Positions 23,961-36,520 of a stretch of DNA of 64,000 nt are shown here, piece after piece. The translations under genes were made by a program, and so were the position numbers. Under the pieces are notes generated by a model. The model saw nothing but the letters and a program-made list of their open reading frames with translations, had not been told where the DNA came from and did not search any database. Source of the DNA: Nymphaea colorata (Eukaryota > Streptophyta > Magnoliopsida > Nymphaeales > Nymphaeaceae); assembly GCF_008831285.2 (NCBI RefSeq), contig NC_045138.2, positions 42,897,115-42,961,114 on the forward strand, given 5' to 3'. Position 1 is the first letter of the stretch. Every line of letters starts with the position of its first letter.

Positions 23961-25170
23961 GGACTGGCTAGCAGATAGGCTGTGGTTGAGAGGGCTGCAC
24001 TTGGGTTGGGCCGAGATGGCAGCAGTAGAGGTTCGACCTAGTGCAAGGGATGGGATCCCATGGATGGCACCACAATGTGGCCTATGGAAGGGCCAAAGGC
24101 TGGGATAGGCTGGAGAGGGATGGACTATTCAATGGGCATTGTCAGCAGCGGCTAGCTAGGAGCCATCGGCCATGCTTGGCAAGCAATTGGCCGAAGTTAG
24201 CTGAGCGTTGGCTTGATGAGCAGGCTCAGTGGTAGGGACATCCAATAGACTGTGGCCAAAAGTCGAGAGGTGGCAGATGAGATTGTGGCTAGCTGCCGCT
24301 TGCCGCAAAGGTGCAGGCTGGTCCAGGGCCAAGCATGCATGCCCAGCCTAGATTTATCCTCAGTGGGTAGATTTCATTTTGGAGCAGAGACTAGAGCATG
24401 ACATTTATCTCCATGGTTCCCCTGCAGCCAGATGGAGCCTAGGACTTGTCTTTTTGATCAGTGGACTAGTCGGGGCATTGGATAAGCCATATGAGGGACA
24501 GATCGGCTTAGAATGGTCGATCCCACAGGAGAGTTCTGCATCTAAGGTGGAGTTGCCTAGCGGTGGCTGAGCGTTCTCCTCGCATGCTGGCATGGTCCAC
24601 ATCTTGCTCAGAGTTGTGATGGTGGACCTCGCAAGGGTGCCCATGGGCTGTTGGCAGCTGTTGGGATTGAGACAGAGGAAGAGGGAAGTCACAGTGTCTA
24701 GATGGCTGGCTATGGGCGACAGTGATGGTGTAGGATCCATGATAGCCACACCAAACTATAGACCTACGCCTCCTATTGGTCATTTTGGGCTGAGCAGCAC
24801 CAAACTAGGGGGTTTTCGGATTTAGATTCCAGCCTAAGGAGATACGAATTGAAGAAGGGGCCGGCGTAATGAGTAGGTGCTTCTGTGTCGCAGACGCTTA
24901 GTTTAGATGGCATCTCAAAAAGACAAGTCTGGCCTATCCCACTTGGAGTCTATGAGGAAAGCATGTGGCCTCCATATGGTAAGGCGGTGGTGAGCTGGAT
25001 AAGGTAGGTTGCTTGCTGATCGGGTGTGCCAGGAAGGGAAACTACATATGATCTATACAGCATAGGTGTATTTGGCACATGGGTCCTGTGCTGATTGGTG
25101 CTGACCAGGTGCATGTGCTGGTTGGATTTGGTCTTTTTGACTGAACTGGGTTGCATTTTAGGAAAGCAAT
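23960..25170. repeat. GC-richer dispersed segment, copy A
   Basis: About 1.2 kb that recurs in the same orientation at 52.3-53.4 kb. Shared blocks include CTTGGGTTG, GCTAGCTAGG, GGACATCCA-TAGA, GCATGTG-CCTCCA, GCTGATCGGG, GGCNCATGGGTCC and GACCAGGTGCATGTGCTGG. It stops exactly where the 5' LTR begins. Open frames in it (for example 24405-24749 minus) differ between the two copies and are not credible genes. Confidence 0.75.
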
Positions 25171-28100
25171 TGTAGACACTTTTTTTTGTTTGCAAAAATG
25201 ACCATTTTACCCTTCTTAATGAAGATTTTTGGGCTGATTTTCTCAAACATCTTTGAAACACAAAGGCTAGACATCGCATAAACATGAATTTTATAACCCA
25301 AAGGCCTGGTGGCTAGACCAAGATCGCCCAACCTGTCACTAGTAAGGAAAATAACCATTTTGCCACTAAACACCCTATATTTTGCCCAAGCTTTGTCCAA
25401 TTTTCATGAAATGGCTCTAGAAATCTCGAGAATTATGATTTACCAATTCAATTATGAAAGTTCTCATATTTGCAAACAACTAGGAGTTTTCACAATCCAT
25501 TTTCCATTACATTCGGTCAAATTTAGCTCAAAATGGCCCATTTCTACCATTTTCAGCAATTTGTTCACACCATACCATCTGCTAATTTAACAAGCTTCAT
25601 TTCAAATTATTTTTGGTATCAGCAAACTATTTTCAATGAAACTTCCAATTTGCAGAGACAAATTTTTGTTAGAACCCTTTCATATTCATTTCAGCTGAAA
25701 TGAGCTTACTGGCTCAGTGAATCGCATAATTCTCAGCAATGACACCATGTCAGTACTTGTGGAGCTCACGTAAACTTTTCTCAATGTCTGGAGAGTTTTT
25801 TTTGAAGTTATCTTCCACTCTCTCACCATAAATTGAGCTCCAAAGAGTTGTCCTAACATCAAGGTCACTCTCTCTCCTTCATTTTGAGTGTCTCAATTGA
25901 AATTCTCTCAATCTAGGGGTAGTCAGCCTGTTCGAAGCCAGCAACATGTTAGTTAGTGCTACAATTGACTATTTTAAACTCAATTTGGATTAATTAATTC
26001 AAAATCTAGGTCATTTTCTATTTCCACTCATTTCTCCTACATGTCTGGAACTCTCGATGACAACTCAAACTTTTGAGCCAAAATTCTCATAATCTGGAAT
26101 TCAAATTGGTGATTCCTCTGTATCAGCATGATCAGAAATATCTCAACAGAGAATTGTCAACTTCAGTTTGGATAGATTATCTCCAGATCATACAAATTCT
26201 CATTGCCATGGGGTGCACTATCTTGTCTAAATCTGGCCATTATTACTTGTGGCTTTAGAGCTAAATTTTGATCAATCTGGGATTTTGATTTTTTAATCTG
26301 AGCACACTAATGGATTCAATGTCACTGGAAGAGACAACCAGTGCATCTATTTCTCACAAATAAATTGAAAATCACTATATCCCATTTTGGGAAACACATT
26401 TTTTCTTTCAACTTGGTCAATTTTGAAACTGGTGATTTTCCAAGGGTAAATCAAGTAATTTTCCATGAATGTCATGTGATCACATATTTTTACATTGTCT
26501 ATGATCTTGCATGGGCTGATGTAGACCCCTGACTCACAAAACCTAGTTTTTGTGTCGGGAGCAAAATTATCTTTTGTTTAAATGTGCATCATTTTCATAT
26601 TTTCCTAAGATAGGAACCATATAAATCTAACTTAAATGTTTCATATCTCAAACTTGAGCCAGTATAACTCACGTGAGTATGAACCTACCTTGAACCTAGC
26701 CTGAAATCAATCAGGTCAACTTGACCTAAAACTAAACGCAGTTGACCCTGAGTCTAGTCTGGACTGGCATCCAACTTAGCTCAGACTTAGAGCAAGCCCA
26801 AGTCAACATCCTAGCACTGAGGTTGAACCCTTTGAACCCAGGCTAAGCCGAGATCCTGCATCTAGATCACAGATCCTAAATTTAAAGTCCAAATCTGCAA
26901 TCTGTGTTTGTAATCTGCATTGTTTCAGATCTGAATCTCAGATCTGATATCCAAAATAACTTTTCTTGACTCAGAGCAAGATCTATACCACAAATCTAAA
27001 TCCAAAATCCAAATCCATGCTCAATCCAAAATTTTGAGTTGATCGATCTTGAACGAGATCGATCTTGGCCATCCGTCTTAGGGCCAGGGAGGGTTTTTCA
27101 TCATTTTCAAAAGGAGAGTGCAAGGAGTGCCACCCTCACTCCTGTTTTATTGGAGATTTTGCTAAAAAATGAATATTATTTGATAAAATGTAGACCCTTG
27201 ATCAGATTTTGAGCAAATCACAACCGTGGATCTATTGACACCTCAACAATCCATGTTTTTCAGTTTTTTTAATTTCTAATTGGCTGGAGTTCACTAAAAT
27301 CTAGCCAAAATCAAATATAAATAGGGGTGGGGTCATCCAATCCTTCATTTCCCTCTTTTGGCATGTTTCCCAAGGTGTCTCTCCTTAAACTCTTTTATTT
27401 TACTTAGGTTCTTTTCATGCATTTACTAATTAGATTTCCTTTTTTTTGGCACATTTTTGAGGGGTTCTCCAAGGGTTTGGACATGGACTAGCAAGGAGAA
27501 ACAAGAGAAGAAGAGGAAAAGAGGAAGAAGAAAAGAAGAAGAAGAAAAGGAGAGAAAAGTAGAAAAAGGTACGTTTCCATCTCTTTTTCTTTCTCTCTCT
27601 CTCTCTCTCTCTATCTCTCAAGGATTTCATGTAGGCTTCATTGTCCTTCTTCCACGTCCTCTTTAGTTTCCTATTTTTCTTATGTAAATCACAATGCACA
27701 TATTCATGTATGCGGTTTTCTATTTTCATGCATACATATTTGCTTTGCTTGATTTAATTCATGTTTAGTTGATTTATATGCTTATATGTTATTTTATTTA
27801 CTTTACTTTTGGTTCCAAATAAGTAGTTGATTGATTTACATGATTACTATGGCCACATTTAGAGATTTTCATCAAAATCTAGTTTACGAGATGTTAAATT
27901 TCAAGTTAGGAGGAAATTTGACTGTTGACATGAGACTGATTTTCACCCAACTTTAAATGACTATATCCCCAAACCAGATATCATTTTTGCAATTAAAAGA
28001 AACCAGTTTTGTGTGTCCAGTTTGTGTCTATCAATTTTTATGCATTTCCATTGTAATTTGACCTTTCAATCACGTTGATTTCTACAACTGGTTTTTCTGT

Positions 28101-30486
28101 TTTAGATTTCTAACGGGACTAAATCCTGATTTTTTTTTAGATTAATCAACTTATTTCTCTCAATCCATGGATCCAAAAAGTTCATGCAATTTTATGTTGA
28201 TTTGACCCCTCAATTAAATGTTTGGTCATATCTGTCTTCTACAACTTTTTGCAATAGAAAAGAAAATGTCTACTCAACTTTGCACAAGTTATTTTTTGTA
28301 TAGTGACTCTTTTCAAGTGCTTTTAGGTTCCTTAGTTTCTCTGTCATGTTTTGAGTCTAGCCTTAAAGTTTCAGCAAAAACCAAGTCTTTTACCCCTTTT
28401 GAATATGATCATAAAGTTGAGTGATTGAACAATTCACTACAAAGAAATAGATTTTTTTTGTAAATTTGCCTGTTTCTCATTTTAATGTCTGAAGTTATTT
28501 TTCAAATCTATAAGTTATCGATCAAAATTCAGATAAAGATGAGCTTTCTAATCCTACTTTACAACTTTTTGAAGTTTGTGCATAAACTATTTTAATAACT
28601 TAGTCTTTTCTATAGAATTCATATTTTTCAAGTTACCCATCAACTTGCTAGATGCACAACTCTCTCATCTATCAATCTTTTCTCATGATTTTGAATTTTG
28701 TAGATTCTCTAATATACAAAGATATGGAATTTTACATTAATCCATGTAGATTTGACATGTTTTTCACATTGACAAAGTTCATGAGTTGAACTATTTTTTT
28801 TGTTTTTCTATAAATAACTATAGATTTGCGAGTTCATGTCTTTTTACCCATAGAAACTTTGTTCAAAAATTCAAATGTCATTGAAAACTAGATATACAGA
28901 GAGTGAATATACCAAGTTTCGTGATCGTTGAATCATTAAATTAACTTTTGCACTCGTGCAACATAAGTTGTTAAATTGTTTTACTACTTTCTAGTAGTCA
29001 AATTTTAGAGGCTGTCTACAAGTTTGTTGTTTTTGTAACAACTTTGCAAATGATGAACTTTTTCTTCTTTTATTCTTTTTTGGTTCTATAAGGTCTTGGT
29101 AATTTTCTGTTATGTAGAGAATCTACAGTCCAAATGTCAAGTCAAACCAATTTGTCATGATATATTTTGAGTTGTGCAAACTATTTTATGCTCTGTTTTA
29201 AGTAGAAAATATGTTTTTTGTTCCAGTTTTACTGCTTAAGATCTTTTTGTTGAAAAAAGAATAGATTTAGGGTTCATTAACCTACTTTTTAAGAACAATC
29301 ATAGTTGTAAAGAATAATTTTCACTTTTTTTGGACAACCAAAATTTAATGTTTTCCACCTTGTTAAGGATTTTCTATTTGATTTTTTATTTTTTAATTGT
29401 TAGCATCAAACCTACCTAAAACCTTAGTTTTTTCTCAATATGTCAACCAAGGCATGGTATCGAGTCCACAACCACGTATGTAGACCTAACCTACGACAAA
29501 ACCCTAGTTAGGTTAAACCTAAAGTTTAGTTAGGTTAAGACAAAACTTTAGAGAGGTTAAACTCAAATCCGAATTAGGCTGGACATGTGGATCTTGGAGG
29601 AATTGGATTTACATATTGCGTTTGATATCTAATACAAGATTATATTTTAATTTGACAAAGTGGATATGATTTGCATCAATGAAATTGGATTGTTGAATCT
29701 AGATCATATGAGAATTGAATTCTAGATTTGGACTTTATATAAACATTTTTTGGATTTGAATCTCATGTAATTCAGATCAAGATTTTTGACCTTCATCCAA
29801 AACCCTAAATCTCTAAACCGTGTGATTGAATCATTAAATTTCATTTTGGATTTGGATCATGAACTTTGAATCAAGAGTAATTTATGAATTGGATCAACTA
29901 TTAGCTAAGATTTCAATTCGAAGCCTATTTTGGACAACCCTATGTCCAAATTATGCATATGGATCAATCACTAGATATTTGGATCATCTTTAGTTGATAA
30001 ACTCGGATTGAACTTTGAATTTATGTTTTCATAGGCCCATGTCCTAAACTTAGAAACCAGAGCTCGATCATGTATTGAATCTAGTTTTGCATATATTCAT
30101 GTTAGATCTAGGAATTAACCCTTGCATGGATCTGTGATGACACAGATCATGAACTATGTCACTTGATTCAAACATTTTAAGTTCATGCTCTCCAATATCT
30201 GACGATCCACATAGTTTTCTAAAATTCATCTATTCCAAATTCAGGACTCCTCTTGCACTTTGGCTTGATGACAATCACATTTGGGACCTTAAATACTTAT
30301 CTAGCCTTCAATCTGATTACCCTTATTAAAAGCGGCAGGAACAGTAAGATCTCTTGCCGACAAGTTGAGTCCTATCTCTCATGGATTCCTGCAGTCAGAA
30401 TATGAAGGCGAGTAAATATTTGATATTTTTTGAACATCCCATATCAAGGGTCATGATGTGCAAGATTGCAAAATTTTTCATAGTCA
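25171..30486 (+). repeat. 5' LTR of the giant element
   Basis: The U3 is about 2.1 kb up to a TATA box (27316-27323); R-U5 is about 3.2 kb. Near-parallel sequence throughout with 45465-51348, for example ATTTTGCCCAAGC-TTGTCCAATTTTCATG at 25378/45661 and the end block AAGATTGCAAA-TTTT-CATAG at 30462/51324. The end is placed at a CA near 30486. A primer-binding site right after it (AAGTGGCATCC...) is not a clear match to a known tRNA end. Confidence 0.75.
27316..27323 (+). promoter_or_regulatory. TATA box of the 5' LTR
   Basis: TATAAATA followed by GGGGTGGGG and a C/T-rich start region. The equivalent in the 3' LTR is TATAAAAG at 47565-47572. The purine tract AAGAAGAAG lies about 200 bases downstream in both copies. 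Confidence 0.65.
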
Positions 30487-31555
30487 ACAGAAGTGGCATC
30501 CTACCTCTAGAGTCACTCAGGAGCATTTAACACTTAGAATTGACAACAAATTATCATGTTCACATAGATTTAGATTAAGTACAACCCTTAATTTAGGAGT
30601 TGATTGACAACAATGTTTGCTCTCTTATGATTTTAATTTCCATCTTAGGCCCCATTGCAACTTGCTCCCAACAGCTCACTGACCAAGATTGGATTTCTAT
30701 AAAAAATGGTGGGGCTTTATTGGAGAGATCCAATGGTGCGTTTTAGCATGTGTTCATACTTTAAAACCACCCTTGACCTATGCAATGCCCTGGTCTACAT
30801 GCCACAATACTTTCCCATTTAAGAAACAACTTTGAGAGGTTCAGTGGCCTGATGAACTTGCTGGAGGATAGTATTGGCCCTTCCCTTACCACATACTTGT
30901 AGCAAACAACCCTGTATATTTGTAAGGACCCAATCAGAATAGGAAATACCAACCTACAGAACCCATGAAGGAGTCTATGCCACTTACATTAGATTTATCC
31001 AAGTATGTCTACGAACCATATTATAAAGCTGTTAATGATTATGGAAAACCTTAGAAAATCTAGTGTGGATGTTCAAGTCCATTACCAAAACAATCATGTT
31101 AGAACCGTGTCTTTAGGGAGTGCTATATTGAATAGGTATTTAACTTTGTTTGATACTTGTTTGATGAATGCATATTTCATGAAGTTTCTAAAAAACTACA
31201 CATGGCTCTCAGAATGTTCCCCAACGTCTAGAATTTCAAAATTCAATCATTCCAGTACTTAGAATTTATCTTGGTTTATTCTGAGCTAAACATGTCCATC
31301 ATTTTTTTAACCTCTTTATTGGCCCGCTCAGGTAGAACCAATCACTTTTAGTCCAGTTTGACCATCTCAAGATCTTGATCAAATTTTCTATCTTGACCCA
31401 CAGTCTTTTGTCTTTTAGTCACCATGTCCGGACACATTCCCAACATCACATTGTACATTACATCCTACAAGGAGACCTAGACATCATGATCTTCCCCTCG
31501 AATGTCCCCACCCTAGGATGGTATTCAGATTGGTCGAAATAGTTCTTGATAGCCT
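30487..31555 (+). other. Leader region of the giant element
   Basis: This follows the 5' LTR. The phrase CCTTAATTTAGGAGTTG (about 30585) is shared with the minus-strand element near 18.4 kb, supporting a common leader. I find no gag with a recognisable capsid or zinc knuckle here, which is unusual for an element with a readable pol. The open frame 31005-31262 is not recognised. Confidence 0.4.
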
Positions 31556-32440
31556 ACTTCAGATATCTTGATGATTATAGATTAGAGACAGTTGCTCTTG
31601 CAAACAAGGAGGTGAATGACCGTTGATTCAGGCACAAGATAAGAGATGGTTACACGAGAACATTTTGGTTCTCATGGAGAGAGACTGCGTCACTCACAGG
31701 CAAGTTCTTCGATACCATCGACCTCCTCCACCCGGTGGGTGACATTAGAGCCCTAGTGGACAGTCAGTTCTGAGTTAAAGGGTGGTCAACTACAAGGAGC
31801 TACTTCATAGACTCACTAGATTTAGAACGTGGAACTTGAAGTTAGAAAATAGGAGTTTGCATATTCAGCTCGTGAACATCCACACCCACTTAGGAGTACC
31901 ATAGAGCAGATGTTGGCCCGACTAAAGTCCACAAACACGTGAGGACCCAGAAGGCTATGCTTTTGTGCACCGTTAGATTGCTCATTTTTACCAACAGATA
32001 GGGTATGATGGACATTCACATAGTACAACTATTTCGGTTGTGGGGAGACCTACCATATCATGACCTTGCCGATAGCCATGGTGGGACTTGCCTTTTTTTT
32101 TTTCTACAGAAGACTCAATAGAGGGATGCACTTGGTTCTTGTAGGAGTAGTTTTTATTGGCACACAATTCCAGAGGGGTGAGATTTCATGTCATATAATG
32201 ATTACACTTTTTCTTTAGATGCATATCGTCAACTGCTAGATGACATGATTGAAGAGCAAGTTGTTTGGGACTTCGGTGATCAGGCGGTGCACTTGGCCAA
32301 GTATACTTATAGCGAGTGTACACCAATATTTATTCAGTATTGCATCCTACCTTATCACCTAGAGAGATGCATATAGCCCAGTTCTCAAGAATATGGTTGA
32401 CTTTTTTTGATGTTCCAAAAAAAGATCCCACAATCATTGA
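31556..32440 (+). pseudogene. PMD-like ORF in gag position, degenerate
   Basis: Shifted plus-strand frames follow the plan of the PMD-like copies at 16.8 and 55 kb. RTFWFSWRETASLTG at about 31660-31705 parallels NTFWFPWGEMTI. A middle part holds LFRLWGDLPYHDLADSHGG-like wording. MSYNDYTFSLDAYRQLLDDM with EEQVVWDFGDQAV follows, and the last part (ILPYHLERCI, then FSRIWLTFF and VPKKDPTIIDQLH) resembles the usual PMD ending with an IxFHxVExHxPxRVxRQFG-type motif. At least four stops or shifts occur. The role in the element is unknown. Confidence 0.55.
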
Positions 32441-33130
32441 TCAGCTACACCTATGCAATGCACAAATGACCTTCTTCAACTCTATTTTTTCTCTGCACAC
32501 TCTCAATTGCGAGGTGGAACACTCACACATTGGAGCATTGACTTCAACATTTTTGTCAACTTAAAAAAGATAATTATCGATGAAGTTGAAGAAGTATCTG
32601 TTGAGGCCATCTAAAGCTTGTTGCAGCACTGTGAGTCCCTGAAGCTGAAGAGATTGTACATGGCAGAAAATCACAGAGCTAAGCTATAAACAGTTTCCAT
32701 CATGAGTCCCAGCATGAAAGAGTTAAAGATCATCAAATGCAATGGATCACTATTGAAAAAGTGCCAACTCTAGGTCCCAAACTTTTAGGTGTTTTAATTT
32801 CATACTAAAATAGCAGGCTTCAATATGCAAGACCCACAACACTACCTTGAGAAGGTGACCATCCTGATCAAAAAATAGTATGGAGAGAACCATGACTTCA
32901 AAAGCTAATTAAACCAGTTCGACACTACTAGAGATCTGCATTTGGGATTTTCTTCACTCTATACAAGTTCTTCCCTCACTGTGATGGAAAGTCCAATCAC
33001 ATTAAAACCATAGCTGAAGAAATCGTAAAGAAGGCTCCATGTCTCAAAGACTATGATGCATGTCATTAGTTTATTCTTTGAACTAATGAAGAGCACGAGT
33101 GACTATGGGAAAGCCTTCTTCTAGCAGAAT
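32440..33130 (+). pseudogene. F-box/LRR-like protein fragment inside the retrotransposon
   Basis: Plus-strand frames give leucine-rich units in the style of plant F-box/LRR (FBD-type) proteins: LHTLNCEVEHSHIGALTSTF; LKKIIIDEVEEVSVEAI; LLQHCESLKLKRLYMAENH; TVSIMSPSMKELKIIKCNGS; LLKKCQL-VPNF; and a late KKAPCLKDYDAC piece. Units of about 25 residues with Leu and Cys/Asn positions are visible. One frame carries almost the whole stretch but has several stops. There is no F-box at its start: it joins directly to the end of the PMD-like ORF. It may be a captured host gene fragment or a gene remnant into which the element inserted. Confidence 0.55.
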
Positions 33131-33499
33131 TCATGTGATTTTATAAGATAAGCAATTAATTGTTCTCCTCATATGGTTGGGACATTGGGGATCCTCTCCT
33201 TTCTTTTCCAGTGACCAATAAAGAAGTGATTTTGTTTTGCCTTGAAAGTTGTATTCTCCCGCTTGTGCATTTGCTACCGCATTACTACTACATTTTCTCA
33301 CAATTAATGTTTTTGTAGGGCCAATATGGCATGAAATTCTGTCCACATGCTAATAATTAATTCTGCAATATTCCAATAGCAACAAAAGACAACAAGAGCT
33401 CAAGAGATTCAAGAACACAAGCGTGATGAATCAAGAGAGATAATGAAACCATAATTAGAGCTAGCTAAATTAGCACAACTTCAGAAAAATGATGATCCC

Positions 33500-34440
33500 C
33501 AAACTATTCTCATTGATCTCACCAAATAGATAAACAGTGAGATAGAGAAAGATCATAAGATGGTTCAAATTGGTGCCAACCTCGATACTGAGGAAGAAGG
33601 AAAATTCATCAAATTCTTCAAAGAATACAAATCTGTTTTTGGTTGGAACTATGAGGACATGCCAGGGTTAGATCCAAAGCTAGTGAAACACAGGCTAATT
33701 TTGAAACCCAAAAGAAAGTTAGTAAATTAGAAATTGAGAAATCTAACCCCCATAATCGAGGATAAGGTCAAAGAAGGATTAGAAGATCTCTTGAAAGCAA
33801 AATTTATCAGAACCATTGACTATCTAGAATAATTGGCAAACATTTTCATAATACCAAAGAAAAATGGGAAAGCCAGAATATGCATTAACTGTCGGGATCT
33901 GAACAAAGCCACTCCAATAAGATAATTAACCAATGCCAAATATCAATCTGTTGATAGATAGTATTGCAGGATATGAGATGTTCTCTTTCATGGATGGTCA
34001 TTCAGGCTAAAACGGATCAAGTTAGCAATCAAAGATCAACCATAAAATTCATTCACAACCTTGTTGGATCCTTTTGTCATACAGTGATGCCATTTAGACT
34101 AACAAATGTAGGAGCTACATACTAGAGAGCAATGGTTACAATTTTTCATGATTAGATGCATAAATTTATGGTTGCATGTATTGATAACATCTTGCTCAAG
34201 TCAAGACTCGAACAAGCCATCTTGACATCCTCAAGCAAGTATTTAACATATTTATTCAGTACCAATTGAAGTTAAACCTGTAGAAATGTGTATTCGGTGT
34301 TGAATAGGGAAAACTTCTTAGATATATAGTCAATAAAAAGGGATTGAAATAAATCCAACAAAAGCTAAGAGACATAATTGATATGTCCACTCCTAGAACT
34401 CTTAAGGAACTCAGAAGCTTGCGAGGCAGAATTCAAGCAA
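33500..34440 (+). pseudogene. Reverse transcriptase of the giant element, catalytic Asp lost
   Basis: Motifs: AKFIRTIDYLE-LANIFIIPKKNG, ARICINCRDLNKATP, a FMDGHSG-like box, VMPFRLTN-GA-like box, then the catalytic box as CIDN at 34177-34188, where gypsy RT has Y-x-D-D. The second metal-binding Asp is Asn (AAC), so even a frame-corrected product would be inactive. It ends with a LLxYxVxKKGLE-like thumb region near 34345. Confidence 0.9.
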
Positions 34441-34449
34441 TCAAAAGGT

Positions 34450-34860
34450 TCATCTTAAATTTGAGTGGAGCCCATAACGTCAGGAATCTTTGATGCTATC
34501 AAATAGTACCTATTAGATCCATGTATCTTTCAACAACCAATATTGGGGAAACTACTTCTATTGTATATCTTTGTAACAGACTCAACTTGTGGTGGATTTT
34601 TAACCCAATATGAAGAAGGGTGAAAAATCAAACATGTGATATACAATGTGAGCAAAACCTTCATGCAATATTAAAAGCGATACTCGCCAATGAAGAAGAC
34701 CAGGCATTAACTCATAACATGTGAAATCAAGATGATCTCTCGATTGAATACCCTCAAATATATTCTAGAACAACCATTTCTTAGCAGTAGAATCACCAAA
34801 TGGCATATGCTCCTCATGCAATATGTTCTAGAATACATCCCTCAAAAGTATATAAAAGGT
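34450..34860 (+). pseudogene. RNase H of the giant element
   Basis: It holds a YIFVTDSTCGGFLTQYEEG-like start (for LYLYxSVSExAxGAxLxQ), a SKTFMQYxKRYSP-like part and then MISRLNTLKYILEQPFLSSR, which matches the SRxDPLKYLLxKPxLxGR segment. The end, EYIPQKYIKGHAIADQLDDF, is intact and in one frame with the next domain. Confidence 0.85.
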
Positions 34861-34879
34861 CATGCAATAGCTGACCAAC

Positions 34880-35215
34880 TAGACGATTTTCTGTTCATAG
34901 AAGAGCTCAAAGCAGAAGACAACTTTCCTGATGAGCATATCTTACACATAGATTCTGCACCTGCATGGAACTTACTTTTTGATGGATCTAAGAACATGAC
35001 AGGCATAGAAATAAGAATTCTCCTACGCTCACTTGAAAAGGAAATGATATCATATTTCATAAGGCTAAATTTTGTATGCACACACAACATGATAAAATAT
35101 GAAGCTCCTATGCAAGGCCTTAAGATACTACTAGAATTTTATGTAAAAAAGGTTCACGCTTATGGAGATTCCCATCTCATTGTAATCAAGCTAATGAAGA
35201 ATGGAAAGTGAAGGA
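34880..35215 (+). pseudogene. Second (archaeal-type) RNase H, mostly open
   Basis: It lies in the longest open retroelement frame of the window (34732-35211). In order: FPDEHILHIDSAPAWNLLFD, DGSKNMTGIEI (for DGASNxxGxGIG), CTHNMIKYEAPMQGLK (for CTNNxAEYEACxxGL) and YGDSHLIVIKLM (for xGDSxLxIxQVxG). The first Asp (FDGS) and the late Asp (GDS) are kept, but the Glu of AEYEA is preceded by Lys instead of Glu. Presence of this domain assigns the element to the Tat lineage. Confidence 0.92.
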
Positions 35216-35299
35216 TCCTAAACTCATGCCGTATCAAGAGATGACCAAAGCACTAGTCAAATAGTTTGATGAATTTCAACTCATCTATATTATAAGGGA

Positions 35300-36520
35300 A
35301 TTCAATCAATTTACAGATGGTTTAGTGAGCCTATGCTCCATCATTGCCATCAAGAAATTTGAATCATGTAGAGCCTTTGAGGTTGGAAGGCTGACCAAAC
35401 TCGCCTATGAAATGATAGAACAAGTCAATCAAGTGCAGTCACAAGAAGCACCATGCTATCAAAACATAAGGAATTACTTGGAGACCAGATACTTCCCTCT
35501 AGATATGTACAAAAGAGAATAGCGAGCCATTTAAAGAAGGTCCAATCGATATTTCCTACTAGGCAGAATCATATAAAGGAGAGGCTTCAGTATAGAATAT
35601 TCTAGATATTTAGATAAAAAATGAAGCACAAGAGATAATCAAAGAAGACCTCGTAGACTATCAGTACTAACTATTATTGCCCAATCATGTAGCAAGATGA
35701 TCACAAATACGTTAAGAATGTTTTAAATGTTCAATTCATGTAGCATCCATTCATGCACCAACTACATACTAACACTCAATAGTCTCACCATGGCCTTTTT
35801 CAATGTGGGCATTTGACGTTGTAGGACTCATCAATCCTTTTGTGTCTAATGGTATTAAGTTTCTCTTTGCAGCCACAAAATAATTTATCAAGTGGGCAAA
35901 AGTCATCACCCTTAGAGTAATAAAAGGAACAAATCTTGTGGCTTTCATACACAAGAACATCCTATGTAGATGTTGGTTGCCTCATGATATTATTTCAGAT
36001 AATGGGACACACTTCAAGAATTAATGCATATGAAATTTAAATTTAGAATCAAGCATTATTTTTCAGTGCCTTACTACCCACAAGGCAATGGCTATTTAGA
36101 AGCCTTAAACATGAAATTGATGAGAATTTTAGAACAAATGGTTAAGTCAAGCCAAGAGTAACATGAGAAGATTCATGATGCATTATGGGCATACAAAACA
36201 ACTGTCCGAACTCCCATCAATGCAATTCCTATAGAATTAGCATATGAAATATATGTAGTGTTTCCACTTCATGTGCAAAAGCTAACAGTCAAATTTGCAG
36301 TAGTCACAGAATTGCCCACGGATCAGTATCAACATTAGAGAATGATGCAATCATACCTCCTCAAAGAAAAAAGATTAAAAGCTTTAAAGCATGCCCGAAG
36401 CTTATTTTCAAAGGGTAGCCAGGCATTATGCTAAGTTGGTCATCAAGAGAAAATTCGAAGTAAATGACCTGGTGTTCAAATCGACATTACATGGAGGCAC
36501 TTCATTTGAAAAAGTAATAC
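35300..36520 (+). pseudogene. Integrase of the giant element, degenerate
   Basis: Readable pieces: a pre-integrase stretch (SLCSIIAIKKFESCRAFEV), an SPWPFSMWAFDVVG-like core start around 35785-35825, TKxFIKWAKVITLRVIKG, FIHKNILCRCWLPHDIISD followed by NGTHF (second catalytic Asp context, normally DNGxxF), a YYPQGNG-like box near 36070, and KFEVNDLVFKSTLHGGTSFE at the end. All three core boxes can be seen but are separated by stops. Confidence 0.85.

Larger units (their letters stand above)
33360..36520 (+). pseudogene. Tat-type gypsy pol of the giant element, degenerate
   Basis: RT, RNase H, second RNase H and integrase in order on the plus strand. The part before RT is nearly open from about 33480 to 33830, with KFIKFFKEYKSVFGWNYED and MPGLDPKLVKHRLILKP, the canonical Tat entry to RT. 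Protease could not be identified upstream, where the F-box/LRR-like sequence lies. Stops occur in every domain. Confidence 0.92.

Noticed and set aside
24405-24749. 114-residue minus-strand open frame in the GC-richer segment
   Set aside because: The matching part of copy B at 52.7-53.1 kb does not keep the frame, and no domain is recognisable. GC-richer DNA gives longer chance frames.
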